The notes under the pieces: generated by a model
Told to the model about the DNA's origin: nothing
The model's database searches: none
What the model saw: only the letters and a program-made list of their open reading frames with translations
Translations under genes and position numbers: made by a program
Assembly: GCF_030687715.1 (NCBI RefSeq)
Contig: NZ_CP117445.1
Coordinates: 2,903,501-2,967,500 of the forward strand
Origin: Pseudomonas sp. FP2196
GTDB lineage: Bacteria; Pseudomonadota; Gammaproteobacteria; Pseudomonadales; Pseudomonadaceae
Reading direction: 5' to 3'
Length of the DNA: 64,000 bases
Shown: positions 54,717 through 63,697 of the stretch, piece by piece
Position numbering within the stretch: position 1 is the first letter of the stretch
Layout: the number at the start of each line of letters is the position of its first letter

Positions 54717-55862
54717 ATGTTGCGTAAAACCCTTCTAGCCACCCTTTGCGCCGGCGCACTGATCAGCGCTCCGGTGTTCGCCGCAGCCCCCAAGGAGCTG
54801 CAAAGCGAGCAGGGCACCCTTGAAGTCACCACCATTGCCCAGGGACTCGAGAATCCATGGGCGCTGGCCTTCCTGCCGGATCGCCAAGGCATGCTGGTGA
54901 CCGAACGACCGGGTAACCTGCGAATGGTTGGCGCGGACGGCAGTCTGTCGGCACCGATAAGCGGTGTGCCCAAGGTCTGGGCCAAGGGGCAGGGCGGATT
55001 GCTGGATGTCGTTTTGTCACCGGACTTCAAACAGGATCGCCTGGTTTACCTGTCATACGCCGAGGGTGGCGGAGCGGGGGATAAGGCCGGGACGGCGGTG
55101 GGTCGCGGCTATTTGTCGGATGACCTGAAAACGCTGAAGGACTTCAAAGTCATTTTCCGCCAGGAGCCTAAGCTCTCCACCGGCAACCACTTCGGTTCGC
55201 GGCTGGTGTTTGATCGCGACGGCTATCTGTTCATCACCCTGGGCGAAAACAACGACCGGCCGACTGCGCAGGATCTCGACAAGCTGCAGGGCAAAATCGT
55301 AAGGATTTATCCGGACGGCAAGGTCCCGGACGACAATCCGTTCGTGGGGCAATCCGGGGTGCGGCCGGAAATCTGGTCCTACGGCATTCGCAACCCGCAG
55401 GGTGCGGCGCTCAATCCGTGGACCGGCACAGTTTGGGAAAACGAACACGGGCCGCGTGGTGGCGATGAGGTAAACATCATCGAGCGCGGGAAAAACTACG
55501 GGTGGCCGCTGGCGACTCACGGCATCAACTATTCGCTGCAGCCAATCCCGGAAGCCAAAGGCAAAAGTGTCGAAGGTGCGGTTGATCCGCACCATGTGTG
55601 GGAAAAGTCACCGGGCGTTTCGGGAATGGCGTTCTACGATGGCGATCGGTTCAAGCCGTGGCAACACAATGCGTTTATCGGGGCTTTGGTTTCTCAAGAT
55701 TTGATTCGATTGCAGTTCGAAGGCGACAAGGTTGTGCATGAGGAACGCTTGCTGGGTGACCTCAAGCAACGGATCAGGGATGTACGGCAAGGCCCCGACG
55801 GTTATCTGTATGTGCTGACGGACGAGTCCGATGGTTCGCTGTACAGGATTGGCCTGAAATAG
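54717..55862 (+). CDS. Soluble PQQ-dependent sugar dehydrogenase (YliI/Asd type)
   Basis: 381 residues. Signal peptide (to PVFAAAP), then a six-bladed propeller. Signatures are GLENPWALAFLPD, GNHFGSRLVFDRDGYLFITLGE (PQQ/calcium site), SYGIRNPQGAAL and ENEHGPRGGDEVNII. Homologous to E. coli YliI aldose sugar dehydrogenase. Located in periplasm; oxidises aldoses using PQQ. Cofactor synthesis genes are not in this window. A hairpin at 55877-55899 lies between it and the convergent GNAT-C39 gene. Confidence 0.9.
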   Translation: MLRKTLLATLCAGALISAPVFAAAPKELQSEQGTLEVTTIAQGLENPWALAFLPDRQGMLVTERPGNLRMVGADGSLSAPISGVPKVWAKGQGGLLDVVLSPDFKQDRLVYLSYAEGGGAGDKAGTAVGRGYLSDDLKTLKDFKVIFRQEPKLSTGNHFGSRLVFDRDGYLFITLGENNDRPTAQDLDKLQGKIVRIYPDGKVPDDNPFVGQSGVRPEIWSYGIRNPQGAALNPWTGTVWENEHGPRGGDEVNIIERGKNYGWPLATHGINYSLQPIPEAKGKSVEGAVDPHHVWEKSPGVSGMAFYDGDRFKPWQHNAFIGALVSQDLIRLQFEGDKVVHEERLLGDLKQRIRDVRQGPDGYLYVLTDESDGSLYRIGLK

Positions 55863-55876
55863 CGCAGTGCCGGACA

Positions 55877-55899
55877 GGTGAGGGGAGGAGCCCCTCACC
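55877..55899. terminator. Convergent hairpin after the sugar dehydrogenase gene
   Basis: GGTGAGGGG/CCCCTCACC nine-bp stem with AGGAG loop; short T tail only, so termination efficiency uncertain. Confidence 0.55.
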
Positions 55900-55905
55900 T
55901 TGCGT

Positions 55906-57009
55906 TCAGCGCGCATTGCGGCTGTACAAAATTACGGCAGCCCGTAACTTTCCCCGCCCAAACCGGCACATCTTCTCGAATTCCCCGTGACTGACCGGCA
56001 CATGCTGGCAATCCATGGGTTGTCGATGCTGGCTGTGATCGACATCCGGGTCGTGCAGGTAAACGAAATCTTCATCACAGTCAGTCACGACCACCCAGTG
56101 CGGTGACTTGGATCGGGTCAGGCGATAGCTGCTGATCAACACCAGCGGCTGCCCACCTGCATCAAGCAAGCGCGGCAAATCGAGTGGTGTACCGATCACT
56201 CGCTCCACATCGGTGTCCTGCAACTGCGCAGTGAACTCCTCGTGAACCAGGCGCATGACGTCTTTTTTATGTTCGTCGCGCACTCCGTCAAGAAACAACG
56301 GTCCGGCCAGGCTCAGCTCCAGACGTACCCGAAAACCGCGCTTCCATGCCGCGAGCGCCAATCCTTGCGGACTGCACCCGCCATGACCCGAAGTCATGAA
56401 CACGGTCGTTGCCTCGCGCCAGATTTGCAACTCCTCGCGTCGCTCCAACAAACGCTCCGCGTGCAGTGCGCCCATGGCCATTAACAGACACGCCGGGCCG
56501 CAGGTGAAGTCTGTGGTTTGCCCGTACCAGGGCACCTTGATGTTCCGCGAATCGCGGTGCTGAAGAATGCGTTTTTCCAGGCGCAGCGCATCCGCATGGT
56601 CTTCGTAGTAGTCGTGAATCAACGCGAAACGCCGGTAGCCGTTGCGTTCGTACAGAGCAATGGCAGCGGGGTTGTCAGTACGCACCTCCAGGCGCAGGTA
56701 GGCGCAATCATGTTCCAGTGCGCAGGCCTCGATCCGTTGCAGCAGTTGCTTGCCCAGACCGGTGCCACGCGCCCCGGTAGCAATTGCGATGGAGTAAAGC
56801 CGTGCCAGCGAAGTGCCGCGGTGAAACAACACCAGCGCGTAACCGAGCAGTTGACTGTCGCGCTCGGCCACCAGCAACTGAGCATTCGCCCGGGTGATCA
56901 TCCATTGAAAGCTGCGACTGGTGAGCCGATCCGTGGTGAAACATTGCATTTCCAATGCCAGCAGCGCCGGCAGATCTTCAACTACCGCCAAACGAAAAAC
57001 AGTACTCAT
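55906..57009 (-). CDS. GNAT acetyltransferase fused to a C39-type peptidase domain
   Basis: 367 residues. Domain 1 (1-150) is a RimI-like GNAT with the acetyl-CoA loop RGTGLGKQLL at 81-90 and YERNGYRRFA. Domain 2 (155-367) is a C39-like cysteine peptidase: QTTDFTCGPAC gives the oxyanion Gln164 and nucleophile Cys170, His304 in SPHWVVVTD and Asp320 in YLHDPDVDH. ATG at 57009 begins MSTVFRLAVV. It is divergent by 92 bases from the RimK-like ligase gene, and the two probably act together in a peptide-handling route; see the finding. Confidence 0.9.
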   Translation of the reverse strand: MSTVFRLAVVEDLPALLALEMQCFTTDRLTSRSFQWMITRANAQLLVAERDSQLLGYALVLFHRGTSLARLYSIAIATGARGTGLGKQLLQRIEACALEHDCAYLRLEVRTDNPAAIALYERNGYRRFALIHDYYEDHADALRLEKRILQHRDSRNIKVPWYGQTTDFTCGPACLLMAMGALHAERLLERREELQIWREATTVFMTSGHGGCSPQGLALAAWKRGFRVRLELSLAGPLFLDGVRDEHKKDVMRLVHEEFTAQLQDTDVERVIGTPLDLPRLLDAGGQPLVLISSYRLTRSKSPHWVVVTDCDEDFVYLHDPDVDHSQHRQPMDCQHVPVSHGEFEKMCRFGRGKLRAAVILYSRNAR

Positions 57010-57101
57010 ATGACCACCGTAAAAGTTGCGTAACGAAACGGGACTTTCGAAAAACTTCGTGCTTAATAGAAAAGGTCTTGTTCTCCAACGGATCAATCTC
57101 T

Positions 57102-58676
57102 ATGTCAGCGGTACAGGGTCATTGGCGCGAAGTATCGGAGCAAAGTTTGCCGGCGGCAACTTATTTAAATTCAGCGGTTAGAGCATCCAGTCAAGTGTTG
57201 ATCATTGTCGAGCGCAAGGAAGATTGGGCTTCATATTTCCCCAGCGACGACATCATCACAGCGCAGCAATACCTGGAGCAAACCCGTGAAAGCGAGTCGG
57301 GAAAACGTGTGCAGGTGATCAACCTGTGCCGCAGCTACAAGTATCTGGGGCACGGATATTACTGCTCACTGCTGGCGGAGGCACGGGGGCACAAGGTGAT
57401 TCCGTCGGTGCGTACAATCAGCGAACTGACCAAGAAGTCACTCTACGGCCTGGCGCTGGATGATCTCGATAAAACCCTGGAAAAAGCCCTTAGTCATCAC
57501 CTTTACAGTGATACCGAAGGTTTTACCCTGACCCTTTATTTCGGCAAAACGCACATCGAGCCATTACAGGATCTGGCCCGTCAGTTGTTTGAAGTATTTC
57601 CCTGTCCGATATTGTTAGTTGAGTTCAAGCGAACCAACGGCTGGCACATCGAAGGTATAAAGTCCGGCGCCTTGCACAAGTTGCGTGATGATCAGGAAGA
57701 TCAGTTTGCCAATGCACTGGACGGTTTCAGCCGTAAAGTCTGGCGCGTGCCGCGCTCGCCACAAGTGGCCCGTTATGACCTGGCGATCCTGCACGATCCG
57801 CAAGAGGCGTTGCCGCCGTCAAACAGCAAGGCCTTGGAGAACTTCGTTCGGGTCGGCAAGACCATGGGCATCGACGTCGAACTGATCGAGCGCAAGGATT
57901 ACGCGCGACTGGCCGAGTACGATGGCCTGTTGATCCGCGAAACCACCAGCGTCGACAACCACACTTACCGGTTCGCGAAGAAGGCCGAAAGCGAAGGGCT
58001 GGTGGTGATGGACGATCCGACGTCGATTCTGCGGTGCACCAATAAGGTCTACCTCACCGATCTGCTCAACAGCCATCAACTGGGTATGCCCGCCACCGAG
58101 ATTCTCTACAAGGAGCGACCCGAAGACTTCGAGCGGGTAGGCGAACGCCTGGGCTTTCCGTTGGTACTGAAGATTCCCGACGGCTGTTTTTCACGGGGTG
58201 TGATCAAGGTGGAAAGCCAGCAGGCGCTGCTCGAAGCCACGGCCGAACTGTTCGAACACTCGGTGCTGTTGCTGGCCCAGGAGTTTTTCTACACCGAATA
58301 CGACTGGCGCATCGGTGTCCTCAACCGCAAACCGATCTTTGCCTGTCAGTATTTCATGTCCAAGGGACACTGGCAGATCTACAACCACAAGGCCAAGGGC
58401 CAGGACGTCAACGGCGAATGCCGGACACTGGCCGTCCACGAGGCACCCCGCGCGGTGGTGGAGCTGGCGGTGAAGACGGCCAACCTGATTGGCGACGGCC
58501 TTTACGGCGTCGACCTCAAACAGGCGGGGGACAAGGTCGTGGTGATCGAAGTCAACGACAACCCGAACCTCGACGCGGGCATCGAAGACGCGTATTTGCA
58601 GGACGATTTGTACTCACTGGTGCTGGAAGAGTTTGTGCGACGGTTGGAGCTCAAACGCCGCGGCCAGGCCTGGTGA
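57102..58676 (+). CDS. RimK-like ATP-grasp amino-acid/peptide ligase
   Basis: 524 residues. An N-terminal about 200-residue domain (VLIIVERKEDWASYFPSDD; NLCRSYKYLGHGYYCSLLAE) precedes a preATP-grasp and ATP-grasp domain of the RimK type from about 225. ATP/metal motifs: SILRCTNKVYLTDLLNSHQL, FPLVLKIPDGCFSRGVIKV and DLKQAGDKVVVIEVNDNPNL. RimK-like enzymes form amide bonds between a carboxylate and an amine, for example adding glutamates. The N-terminal domain is not typical RimK and may bind its peptide. ATG at 57102 chosen. Followed after 7 bases by the CorA-like gene. Confidence 0.88.
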   Translation: MSAVQGHWREVSEQSLPAATYLNSAVRASSQVLIIVERKEDWASYFPSDDIITAQQYLEQTRESESGKRVQVINLCRSYKYLGHGYYCSLLAEARGHKVIPSVRTISELTKKSLYGLALDDLDKTLEKALSHHLYSDTEGFTLTLYFGKTHIEPLQDLARQLFEVFPCPILLVEFKRTNGWHIEGIKSGALHKLRDDQEDQFANALDGFSRKVWRVPRSPQVARYDLAILHDPQEALPPSNSKALENFVRVGKTMGIDVELIERKDYARLAEYDGLLIRETTSVDNHTYRFAKKAESEGLVVMDDPTSILRCTNKVYLTDLLNSHQLGMPATEILYKERPEDFERVGERLGFPLVLKIPDGCFSRGVIKVESQQALLEATAELFEHSVLLLAQEFFYTEYDWRIGVLNRKPIFACQYFMSKGHWQIYNHKAKGQDVNGECRTLAVHEAPRAVVELAVKTANLIGDGLYGVDLKQAGDKVVVIEVNDNPNLDAGIEDAYLQDDLYSLVLEEFVRRLELKRRGQAW

Positions 58677-58683
58677 AGCGCCG

Positions 58684-59607
58684 ATGATCAGCAGTTTTGC
58701 TCTGAGCCATGGCGCTTTGCAGCGCGTCGAGCGGTTGGACGCCGAGGTGATGCTGTTCAGCAACCCTGACGCCGCCGAGCGCGACCTGTTGCACAGCCAT
58801 TTCAAAGTCGATGAGCACGCACTGGCCTCGGCACTGGACCCGGATGAGGTGTCGCGGATCGAGTTTCACCCGGATCACTTGTTCCTGATCTGGAAACGCC
58901 CGGAAAACTATTCCGGCGGTGGCAGCCTGGCATTTGAAGTGTCGTCCTGCGGCCTGCTGTTCGCGCCGGGGCAACTGTTGGTGATTGCCACCGACGACAC
59001 GCCGTTGCACGGCCTCGGCACCCGCCAGCCGTTAAACACGCCGCTGGATGTTTTGCTCGACTTGCTGTTCAACAACATCCATCACTACCTCGGACACTTG
59101 AAGGTGATCAAACTGGTCGCCCGCGAGTTGCAGCAGAAATTCAACGCCTCGATGCAGAACCAGCATCTGGTGCAGATGTTCAACCTCAGTGAAAGCCTGA
59201 TCTATTACATCAACGCCCTGCACAGCAACGGCGCGGTACTGACGCGCCTGCGGAATCACGCCGAGAAACAGCACTTCAGCAGCGAAGCGCTGGGCCTGAT
59301 TGACGACCTGATCATCGAAAACAACCAGTGCTACAAACAGGCCGAGATTTACTCCACGGTGTTCTCCGGCCTGATCGACGCGCGCGGCAACCTGATGAAC
59401 AACAGCATGAATAATTTGCTGCGCAAACTGACGTTGATCAACGTGGTGTTTTTGCCGTTGAACCTGATTGCGAGCATCGGCGGCATGTCGGAGTTCAGCA
59501 TGATGACAGCGGGGACACCGTGGTGGATTTCCTATCCGGTGTTTCTGGCAGTGATGTTATTGGGGGCGGGGGGAATGTTGTTTGGGCTCAGGCGGTTGGC
59601 CAGATGA
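58684..59607 (+). CDS. CorA-family membrane protein with altered GMN motif
   Basis: 307 residues. The N-terminal cytoplasmic part has the CorA/ZntB alpha/beta fold, then a long helix (NLSESLIYYINALHSNGAVL...) and two C-terminal membrane helices (VFLPLNLIASIGG and WWISYPVFLAVMLLGAGGM). The hallmark GMN loop reads GGMSEFSMMT, with Asn replaced by Ser, so Mg2+ selectivity is not assured. It begins 7 bases after the ligase stop and belongs to the same transcript. Confidence 0.86.
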   Translation: MISSFALSHGALQRVERLDAEVMLFSNPDAAERDLLHSHFKVDEHALASALDPDEVSRIEFHPDHLFLIWKRPENYSGGGSLAFEVSSCGLLFAPGQLLVIATDDTPLHGLGTRQPLNTPLDVLLDLLFNNIHHYLGHLKVIKLVARELQQKFNASMQNQHLVQMFNLSESLIYYINALHSNGAVLTRLRNHAEKQHFSSEALGLIDDLIIENNQCYKQAEIYSTVFSGLIDARGNLMNNSMNNLLRKLTLINVVFLPLNLIASIGGMSEFSMMTAGTPWWISYPVFLAVMLLGAGGMLFGLRRLAR

Positions 59608-59732
59608 TATGGGGGCTAAATCCCCTGTAGAGGGAAGTGTATTTGTGTGAGTCCCGCATTTGGCCGAACCGCCACCGTGATGCCTTGTTATAGTTCGGGC
59701 CTTAATTCCAGCCCGGTAAAAGGATCACTGCC

Positions 59733-60545
59733 ATGACTCAATACTCCGCCTTCAGCGTCGAACTGGCCGACAAGATCGCCCATGTGCAGATCAATCGCCC
59801 GGAAAAGATCAACTCGATGAATGCCGCGTTCTGGAGCGAGATCGTCGAGATTTTCCAGTGGATCGACGACACCGACGAAGTGCGGGTGGTGGTGCTCAGC
59901 GGCAACGGTAAACACTTTTCCTCCGGCATCGACCTGATGATGCTTGCCGGCGTCGCCAGTGAACTGGGCAAGGACGTCGGGCGCAATGCGCGCCTGTTGC
60001 GCAAAAAAATCCTGACCCTGCAAGCCTCGTTCAACGCCGTCGACAACTGCCGCAAACCGGTGCTCGCGGCGATTCAGGGTTACTGCCTGGGCGGCGCCAT
60101 TGATCTGATTGCTGCCTGTGACATGCGCTACGCCGCCGAGGACGCGCAATTCTCGATCAAGGAAATCGATATTGGCATGGCCGCCGATGTTGGCACTTTG
60201 CAACGGTTGCCACGGATCATCGGTGACGGCATGCTGCGTGAACTGGCTTACACCGGTCGCACGTTTGGTGCCGAAGAGGCGCGCAGCATTGGCCTGGTCA
60301 ATCGTGTCTACAGCGACAAGGACGCACTGCTCGAAGGCGTGCTCGACATCGCTCGCGACATCGCCTCCAAGTCGCCGATTGCTGTCACCGGTACCAAGGA
60401 AATGATCAGCTACATGCGCGACCATCGCATCGACGACGGACTCGAATACGTTGCCACCTGGAACGCCGCCATGTTGCAATCCACCGACTTGCGCGTGGCC
60501 ATGGCCGCCCATATGAGCAAACAGAAACCCGAATTTCTGGATTGA
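59733..60545 (+). CDS. Delta3,5-Delta2,4-dienoyl-CoA isomerase (crotonase family)
   Basis: 270 residues. The region [20 protein letters not shown] with [21 protein letters not shown] matches the ECH1 dienoyl-CoA isomerases closely: the Asp of GGAIDL, Glu of KEIDIG and Asp of AADVG stand where ECH1 has its catalytic acids. The oxyanion residues HFSSGIDLM are intact. It lets beta-oxidation proceed for odd-position double bonds. ATG 5 codons before the next gene's start; nudC follows after 5 bases. Confidence 0.9.
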   Translation: MTQYSAFSVELADKIAHVQINRPEKINSMNAAFWSEIVEIFQWIDDTDEVRVVVLSGNGKHFSSGIDLMMLAGVASELGKDVGRNARLLRKKILTLQASFNAVDNCRKPVLAAIQGYCLGGAIDLIAACDMRYAAEDAQFSIKEIDIGMAADVGTLQRLPRIIGDGMLRELAYTGRTFGAEEARSIGLVNRVYSDKDALLEGVLDIARDIASKSPIAVTGTKEMISYMRDHRIDDGLEYVATWNAAMLQSTDLRVAMAAHMSKQKPEFLD

Positions 60546-60550
60546 GAACC

Positions 60551-61381
60551 ATGACATCTCGCTGGACCACTGCAGTACTGGACACCGATCAACCCGGCGG
60601 CTGGGCCGTGGCGCGCAGCCCCGAAGGCTTTCTCTTCGATGACAACGGCGCGCTGTTCCCGCGTGAATGGCTCAAGCGTCAGGACTTGTCGATTCTCGCC
60701 GAGCACGGCATCGGTCATCTCGATGGCGAGCCGGTATATCTGCTGGAGTTGCGCAGTGCCAGCGAAGTGCCGGGCTGTAACTGGAAAGGCTTGCGGGCGT
60801 TTATGCTCGACGGCGATCACACGATCTACAAAGTGCTGGGTTACGCCGCGCAGATTGGTACCTGGGCCCGTGAACATCGTTTTTGCGGTAATTGCGGCCA
60901 AGCCATGACGCAGGTGCCGCGCGAGCGGGCGATGTATTGCCAACCCTGCGATCTGCGCAGTTATCCGCGCATATCGCCGAGCATGATCGTGCTGATCACC
61001 CGGGGCGACGAGATTCTGTTGGCTCGCTCACCGCGCTTCGTTACCGGGGTTTACAGCACGCTGGCCGGGTTCGCCGAGCCGGGCGAGTCGGCCGAGGATT
61101 GCCTGATTCGCGAAGTGCGCGAGGAAGTGCAGATCGAGGTGAAGAACATTGAGTATCTGGGCAGCCAGTGCTGGCCGTTCCCGCATTCGATGATGCTCGG
61201 TTTCCATGCCGAATACGCCGGTGGCGAGATTGTCTGTCAGGAAGACGAGATCGAAGACGCCCAGTGGTTCAACGTGCACGATCTGCCGCCGTTGCCGGCG
61301 TCAAAATCGATTGCACGTTACTTGATCGACGTCTACGTGGCGCGGCGTTTAGGCCATGCTGAACCAGTGCTGCCAGGCTAG
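60551..61381 (+). CDS. nudC: NADH pyrophosphatase / RNA deNADding enzyme NudC
   Basis: 276 residues. Zinc ribbon FCGNCGQ ... YCQPCDL, Nudix box [12 protein letters not shown] followed by [12 protein letters not shown] (GX5EX7REUXEE), and the NADH motif [13 protein letters not shown] (usual SQPWPFPxS with Pro replaced by Cys). It cleaves NADH to NMNH and AMP and removes NAD caps from RNA. ATG at 60551, five bases after the isomerase gene. It ends inside the convergent TSUP gene (33-base tail overlap). Confidence 0.95.
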   Translation: MTSRWTTAVLDTDQPGGWAVARSPEGFLFDDNGALFPREWLKRQDLSILAEHGIGHLDGEPVYLLELRSASEVPGCNWKGLRAFMLDGDHTIYKVLGYAAQIGTWAREHRFCGNCGQAMTQVPRERAMYCQPCDLRSYPRISPSMIVLITRGDEILLARSPRFVTGVYSTLAGFAEPGESAEDCLIREVREEVQIEVKNIEYLGSQCWPFPHSMMLGFHAEYAGGEIVCQEDEIEDAQWFNVHDLPPLPASKSIARYLIDVYVARRLGHAEPVLPG

Positions 61382-62128
61382 GCGCACGGTCAGACCCAGC
61401 ACCACGGTGATGAACACCGGGCGAATGAACTTGGCGCCACCGCTGATAGCGGTGCGCGCCCCAAAGAACGCGCCGACCATCACCGACAGGCCCATGCTCA
61501 GGCCGATGATCCAGTCGACCTGCCCGGAAAACACGAACACCGACAGTGCGGCAATATTACTGACGAAGTTCATGCTGCGCGCCACGCCGCTGGCCTTGAC
61601 CAGGTCGATCGGGTAAAGCAGCAGACTGCTCACCGTCCAGAACGCGCCAGTACCGGGACCGGCCACACCGTCGTAGAAACCGAGGCTGAAGCCTTGGGTC
61701 GATTGCCATTTCTTTTTGATCGGTGCGTCGCTGTCCAGCGGCGCTTTTGGCGTGCCGCCGAACAACAGGTACAGGCCGCAGGCGAAGACGATCACCGGGA
61801 GCATCTTGTTCAGCCATTCCGCCGGCAGGTAGTGGGCGACGATGGCGCCGCTGAGGGCGCCCACCAGGGTGCCGACAATCGCATGCACCCACTGCCGAGG
61901 ATGGAACAGTTTGCGTCGGTAGAAGGTGAAACTCGCGGTGGCCGAGCCGAAGGTCGAACTGAGTTTGTTGGTACCCAGTACCAGGTGCGGCGGCAGGCCT
62001 GCCGTCAGCAGCGCTGGGGTGGTCAACAGACCGCCACCGCCGGCAATGGCGTCGATGAAACCGGCAACGAAAGCTACAAGGGCCAGAATGGCCAGGGTGG
62101 TGAGGTCAACGCTGAGTTCGAAAGGCAT
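61349..62128 (-). CDS. TSUP (TauE/SafE) family permease
   Basis: 259 residues with about eight membrane helices, YfcA-like. Repeats [20 protein letters not shown] and [15 protein letters not shown] are the paired TSUP motifs (Gly-rich). These move sulfur-containing organic or inorganic anions (sulfite, sulfoacetate, taurine breakdown products). The C-terminus overlaps the nudC C-terminus by 33 bases on the opposite strand. Confidence 0.9.
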   Translation of the reverse strand: MPFELSVDLTTLAILALVAFVAGFIDAIAGGGGLLTTPALLTAGLPPHLVLGTNKLSSTFGSATASFTFYRRKLFHPRQWVHAIVGTLVGALSGAIVAHYLPAEWLNKMLPVIVFACGLYLLFGGTPKAPLDSDAPIKKKWQSTQGFSLGFYDGVAGPGTGAFWTVSSLLLYPIDLVKASGVARSMNFVSNIAALSVFVFSGQVDWIIGLSMGLSVMVGAFFGARTAISGGAKFIRPVFITVVLGLTVRLAWQHWFSMA

Positions 62129-62220
62129 GGAATAGGCTTATTCGGCAGGGCGCAGGTCGGGGCTGCGGGAAGGGCGAACATGTTACTCATTTCCGGGTGT
62201 TGCGGCGACCCGTCTGGCTT

Positions 62221-62245
62221 CATCGCGAGCGGGCGAAGGCCTGCA
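62221..62245. repeat. Single REP, family A
   Basis: CATCGCGAGCGGGCGAAGGCCTGCA is one arm of the family A repeat in variant form, 44 bases before a complete REPIN. Confidence 0.7.
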
Positions 62246-62288
62246 GTGGATCGAGTTGAACGCAGGACTTATATCCATTGACAATCAT

Positions 62289-62378
62289 TGTAGGCGGGAG
62301 ACTGCTCGCGATGGCGTCTGAACATTCAACCTATGTGTTGACTGACACACCGCTATCGCGAGCAGCCGAAGGCCTGCA
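62289..62378. repeat. REPIN, family A variant
   Basis: Inverted arms GACTGCTCGCGATGGCG and CGCTATCGCGAGCAGC with TGTAGGCG/CCTGCA ends. Fills much of the gap 62129-62395 between the TSUP gene and the DUF1348 gene. Confidence 0.85.
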
Positions 62379-62395
62379 ATTGGATCTGTGTTGGT

Positions 62396-62875
62396 TTACA
62401 GGCCGAGGTCAGACAGCCCCGGATGATCATCCGGGCGGCGGCCCAGCGGCCAGTGGAACTTGCGTTCGCTTTCCTTGATCGGCATGTCGTTGATGCATGC
62501 ATAGCGCTGGAACATCAGGCCGTTCTCGTCGAACTCCCAGTTTTCGTTGCCGTAGGAACGGAACCAGTTGCCCGAATCGTCGTGCCATTCATAGGCATAG
62601 CGCACGGCGATGCGCGTATCCGAGTAAGCCCACAGTTCTTTGATCAAACGGTAATCCAGCTCCTTGGCCCATTTGCGGGTCAGGAAGGCTTTGGCTTCTT
62701 CTCGGTTGTTGGCAAACTCGGCGCGGTTGCGCCACCGGGTGTCGAGGGTGTAGGCCAGCGATACCCGTTCCGGATCGCGGGAGTTCCAGCCGTCCTCGGC
62801 CAGACGAACTTTCTCGATCGCCGATTCACGGTTGAAGGGTGGCAATGGCGGACGTACCTGGGCTGCAGTAGACAT
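62396..62875 (-). CDS. DUF1348 (NTF2-like) protein
   Basis: 159 residues. The NTF2-like pattern [27 protein letters not shown] and the strongly conserved [20 protein letters not shown] and [13 protein letters not shown] are clear. Cytoplasmic; small-molecule binding or isomerase-like function proposed for family. ATG at 62875 has GGGAG seven bases upstream. It lies 55 bases downstream of the TetR gene on the same strand and is probably in one transcript with it. Confidence 0.9.
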   Translation of the reverse strand: MSTAAQVRPPLPPFNRESAIEKVRLAEDGWNSRDPERVSLAYTLDTRWRNRAEFANNREEAKAFLTRKWAKELDYRLIKELWAYSDTRIAVRYAYEWHDDSGNWFRSYGNENWEFDENGLMFQRYACINDMPIKESERKFHWPLGRRPDDHPGLSDLGL

Positions 62876-62930
62876 GTTCAGTCTCCCGATAAATTCAACG
62901 TTTAAACAACTTGTCAGGCTTATTAAGGCG

Positions 62931-63494
62931 TTACAGGTCCAATAACTTACGCGCCATGCATTGCGCATTATCAGCGGCACTGTGATCACCCATCACAAGC
63001 GCTACGGTAATGGCGCCGTCAATCAGGATCAGCAACTGTTTGGCCAGCAGTTGCGGGTCCTCGGCGCCATGTTCGGTACACAGCTCGCACACATAGTCGA
63101 GCAGCTTCTGTTTGTGGTCTTTGGCGACCTGGCGCACCGGGTCCTGTGGATCGCCGGTTTCGCCGCTGGTGTTGATGAAGGCGCAGCCACGGAAACCTTC
63201 CGAAGCAAACCAGCCCTTGAGCACGGTAAACAGATTGAGCAAGCGATCGGCCGGGGTTTCGGCCTGATCGACGGCGCTTCGGTACCAGTGCATCCAGCGC
63301 ACGTCGCGACGCTGCAGGGCGGCAACGGTCAGTTCTTCTTTGTTGGCGAAATAACGATAGATGCTTTTTCTGGAGACGCCGGCGGTTTTCACCAGAAGAT
63401 CCATGCCGGTGGCCGCGATGCCACTTTTATAGATCAGCTTTTCGGTGACATCCAGAATGATGTCGCGTGTCGAGGTGTCAGTGATTTCGTTCAT
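62931..63494 (-). CDS. TetR-family transcriptional repressor
   Basis: 187 residues. HTH at the N-terminus: [20 protein letters not shown] then [20 protein letters not shown]-terminal ligand domain diverged as usual. A perfect palindrome at 63507-63520 immediately upstream is the likely operator, so it probably represses itself and DUF1348. ATG at 63494 chosen; the upstream in-frame frame would place the operator inside the coding region. Confidence 0.88.
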   Translation of the reverse strand: MNEITDTSTRDIILDVTEKLIYKSGIAATGMDLLVKTAGVSRKSIYRYFANKEELTVAALQRRDVRWMHWYRSAVDQAETPADRLLNLFTVLKGWFASEGFRGCAFINTSGETGDPQDPVRQVAKDHKQKLLDYVCELCTEHGAEDPQLLAKQLLILIDGAITVALVMGDHSAADNAQCMARKLLDL

Positions 63495-63506
63495 GTGGCG
63501 AACAGT

Positions 63507-63520
63507 AGAACGATCGTTCT
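63507..63520. promoter_or_regulatory. Palindromic operator candidate for the TetR regulator
   Basis: AGAACGATCGTTCT is a perfect 14-bp palindrome 13 bases upstream of the tetR-like start codon, the typical size and place of TetR-family autoregulatory operators. Confidence 0.7.
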
Positions 63521-63545
63521 CCTTTGGCAATGATTTTTTCAAATT

Positions 63546-63617
63546 AAAAGATCGCAGCCTTCGGCGGCTCCTGCATTGGCCCGTGTAGTCGCTGCCGAAG
63601 GCTGCGATCTTTTGATC
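63546..63617. repeat. REPIN, family B
   Basis: AAAGATCGCAGCCTTCGGCGGCTCCTGC and the inverse CGCTGCCGAAGGCTGCGATCTTTTGAT with an about 15-base centre, between the TetR gene and pssA. Confidence 0.88.
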
Positions 63618-63697
63618 TCTTTATGGGCACTAACAAGACCCGAAGGATGCGATGGTGTAAGCTCTCGGGTTCTTCGGATTCGATCATTGCGAGCCCT

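Noticed and set aside
16046..63617. Repeats as a CRISPR array or tRNA-like genes
   Set aside because: Copies are single, dispersed and inverted in pairs, as REPINs, not a regular direct-repeat array; no cas genes and no tRNA cloverleaf were seen.
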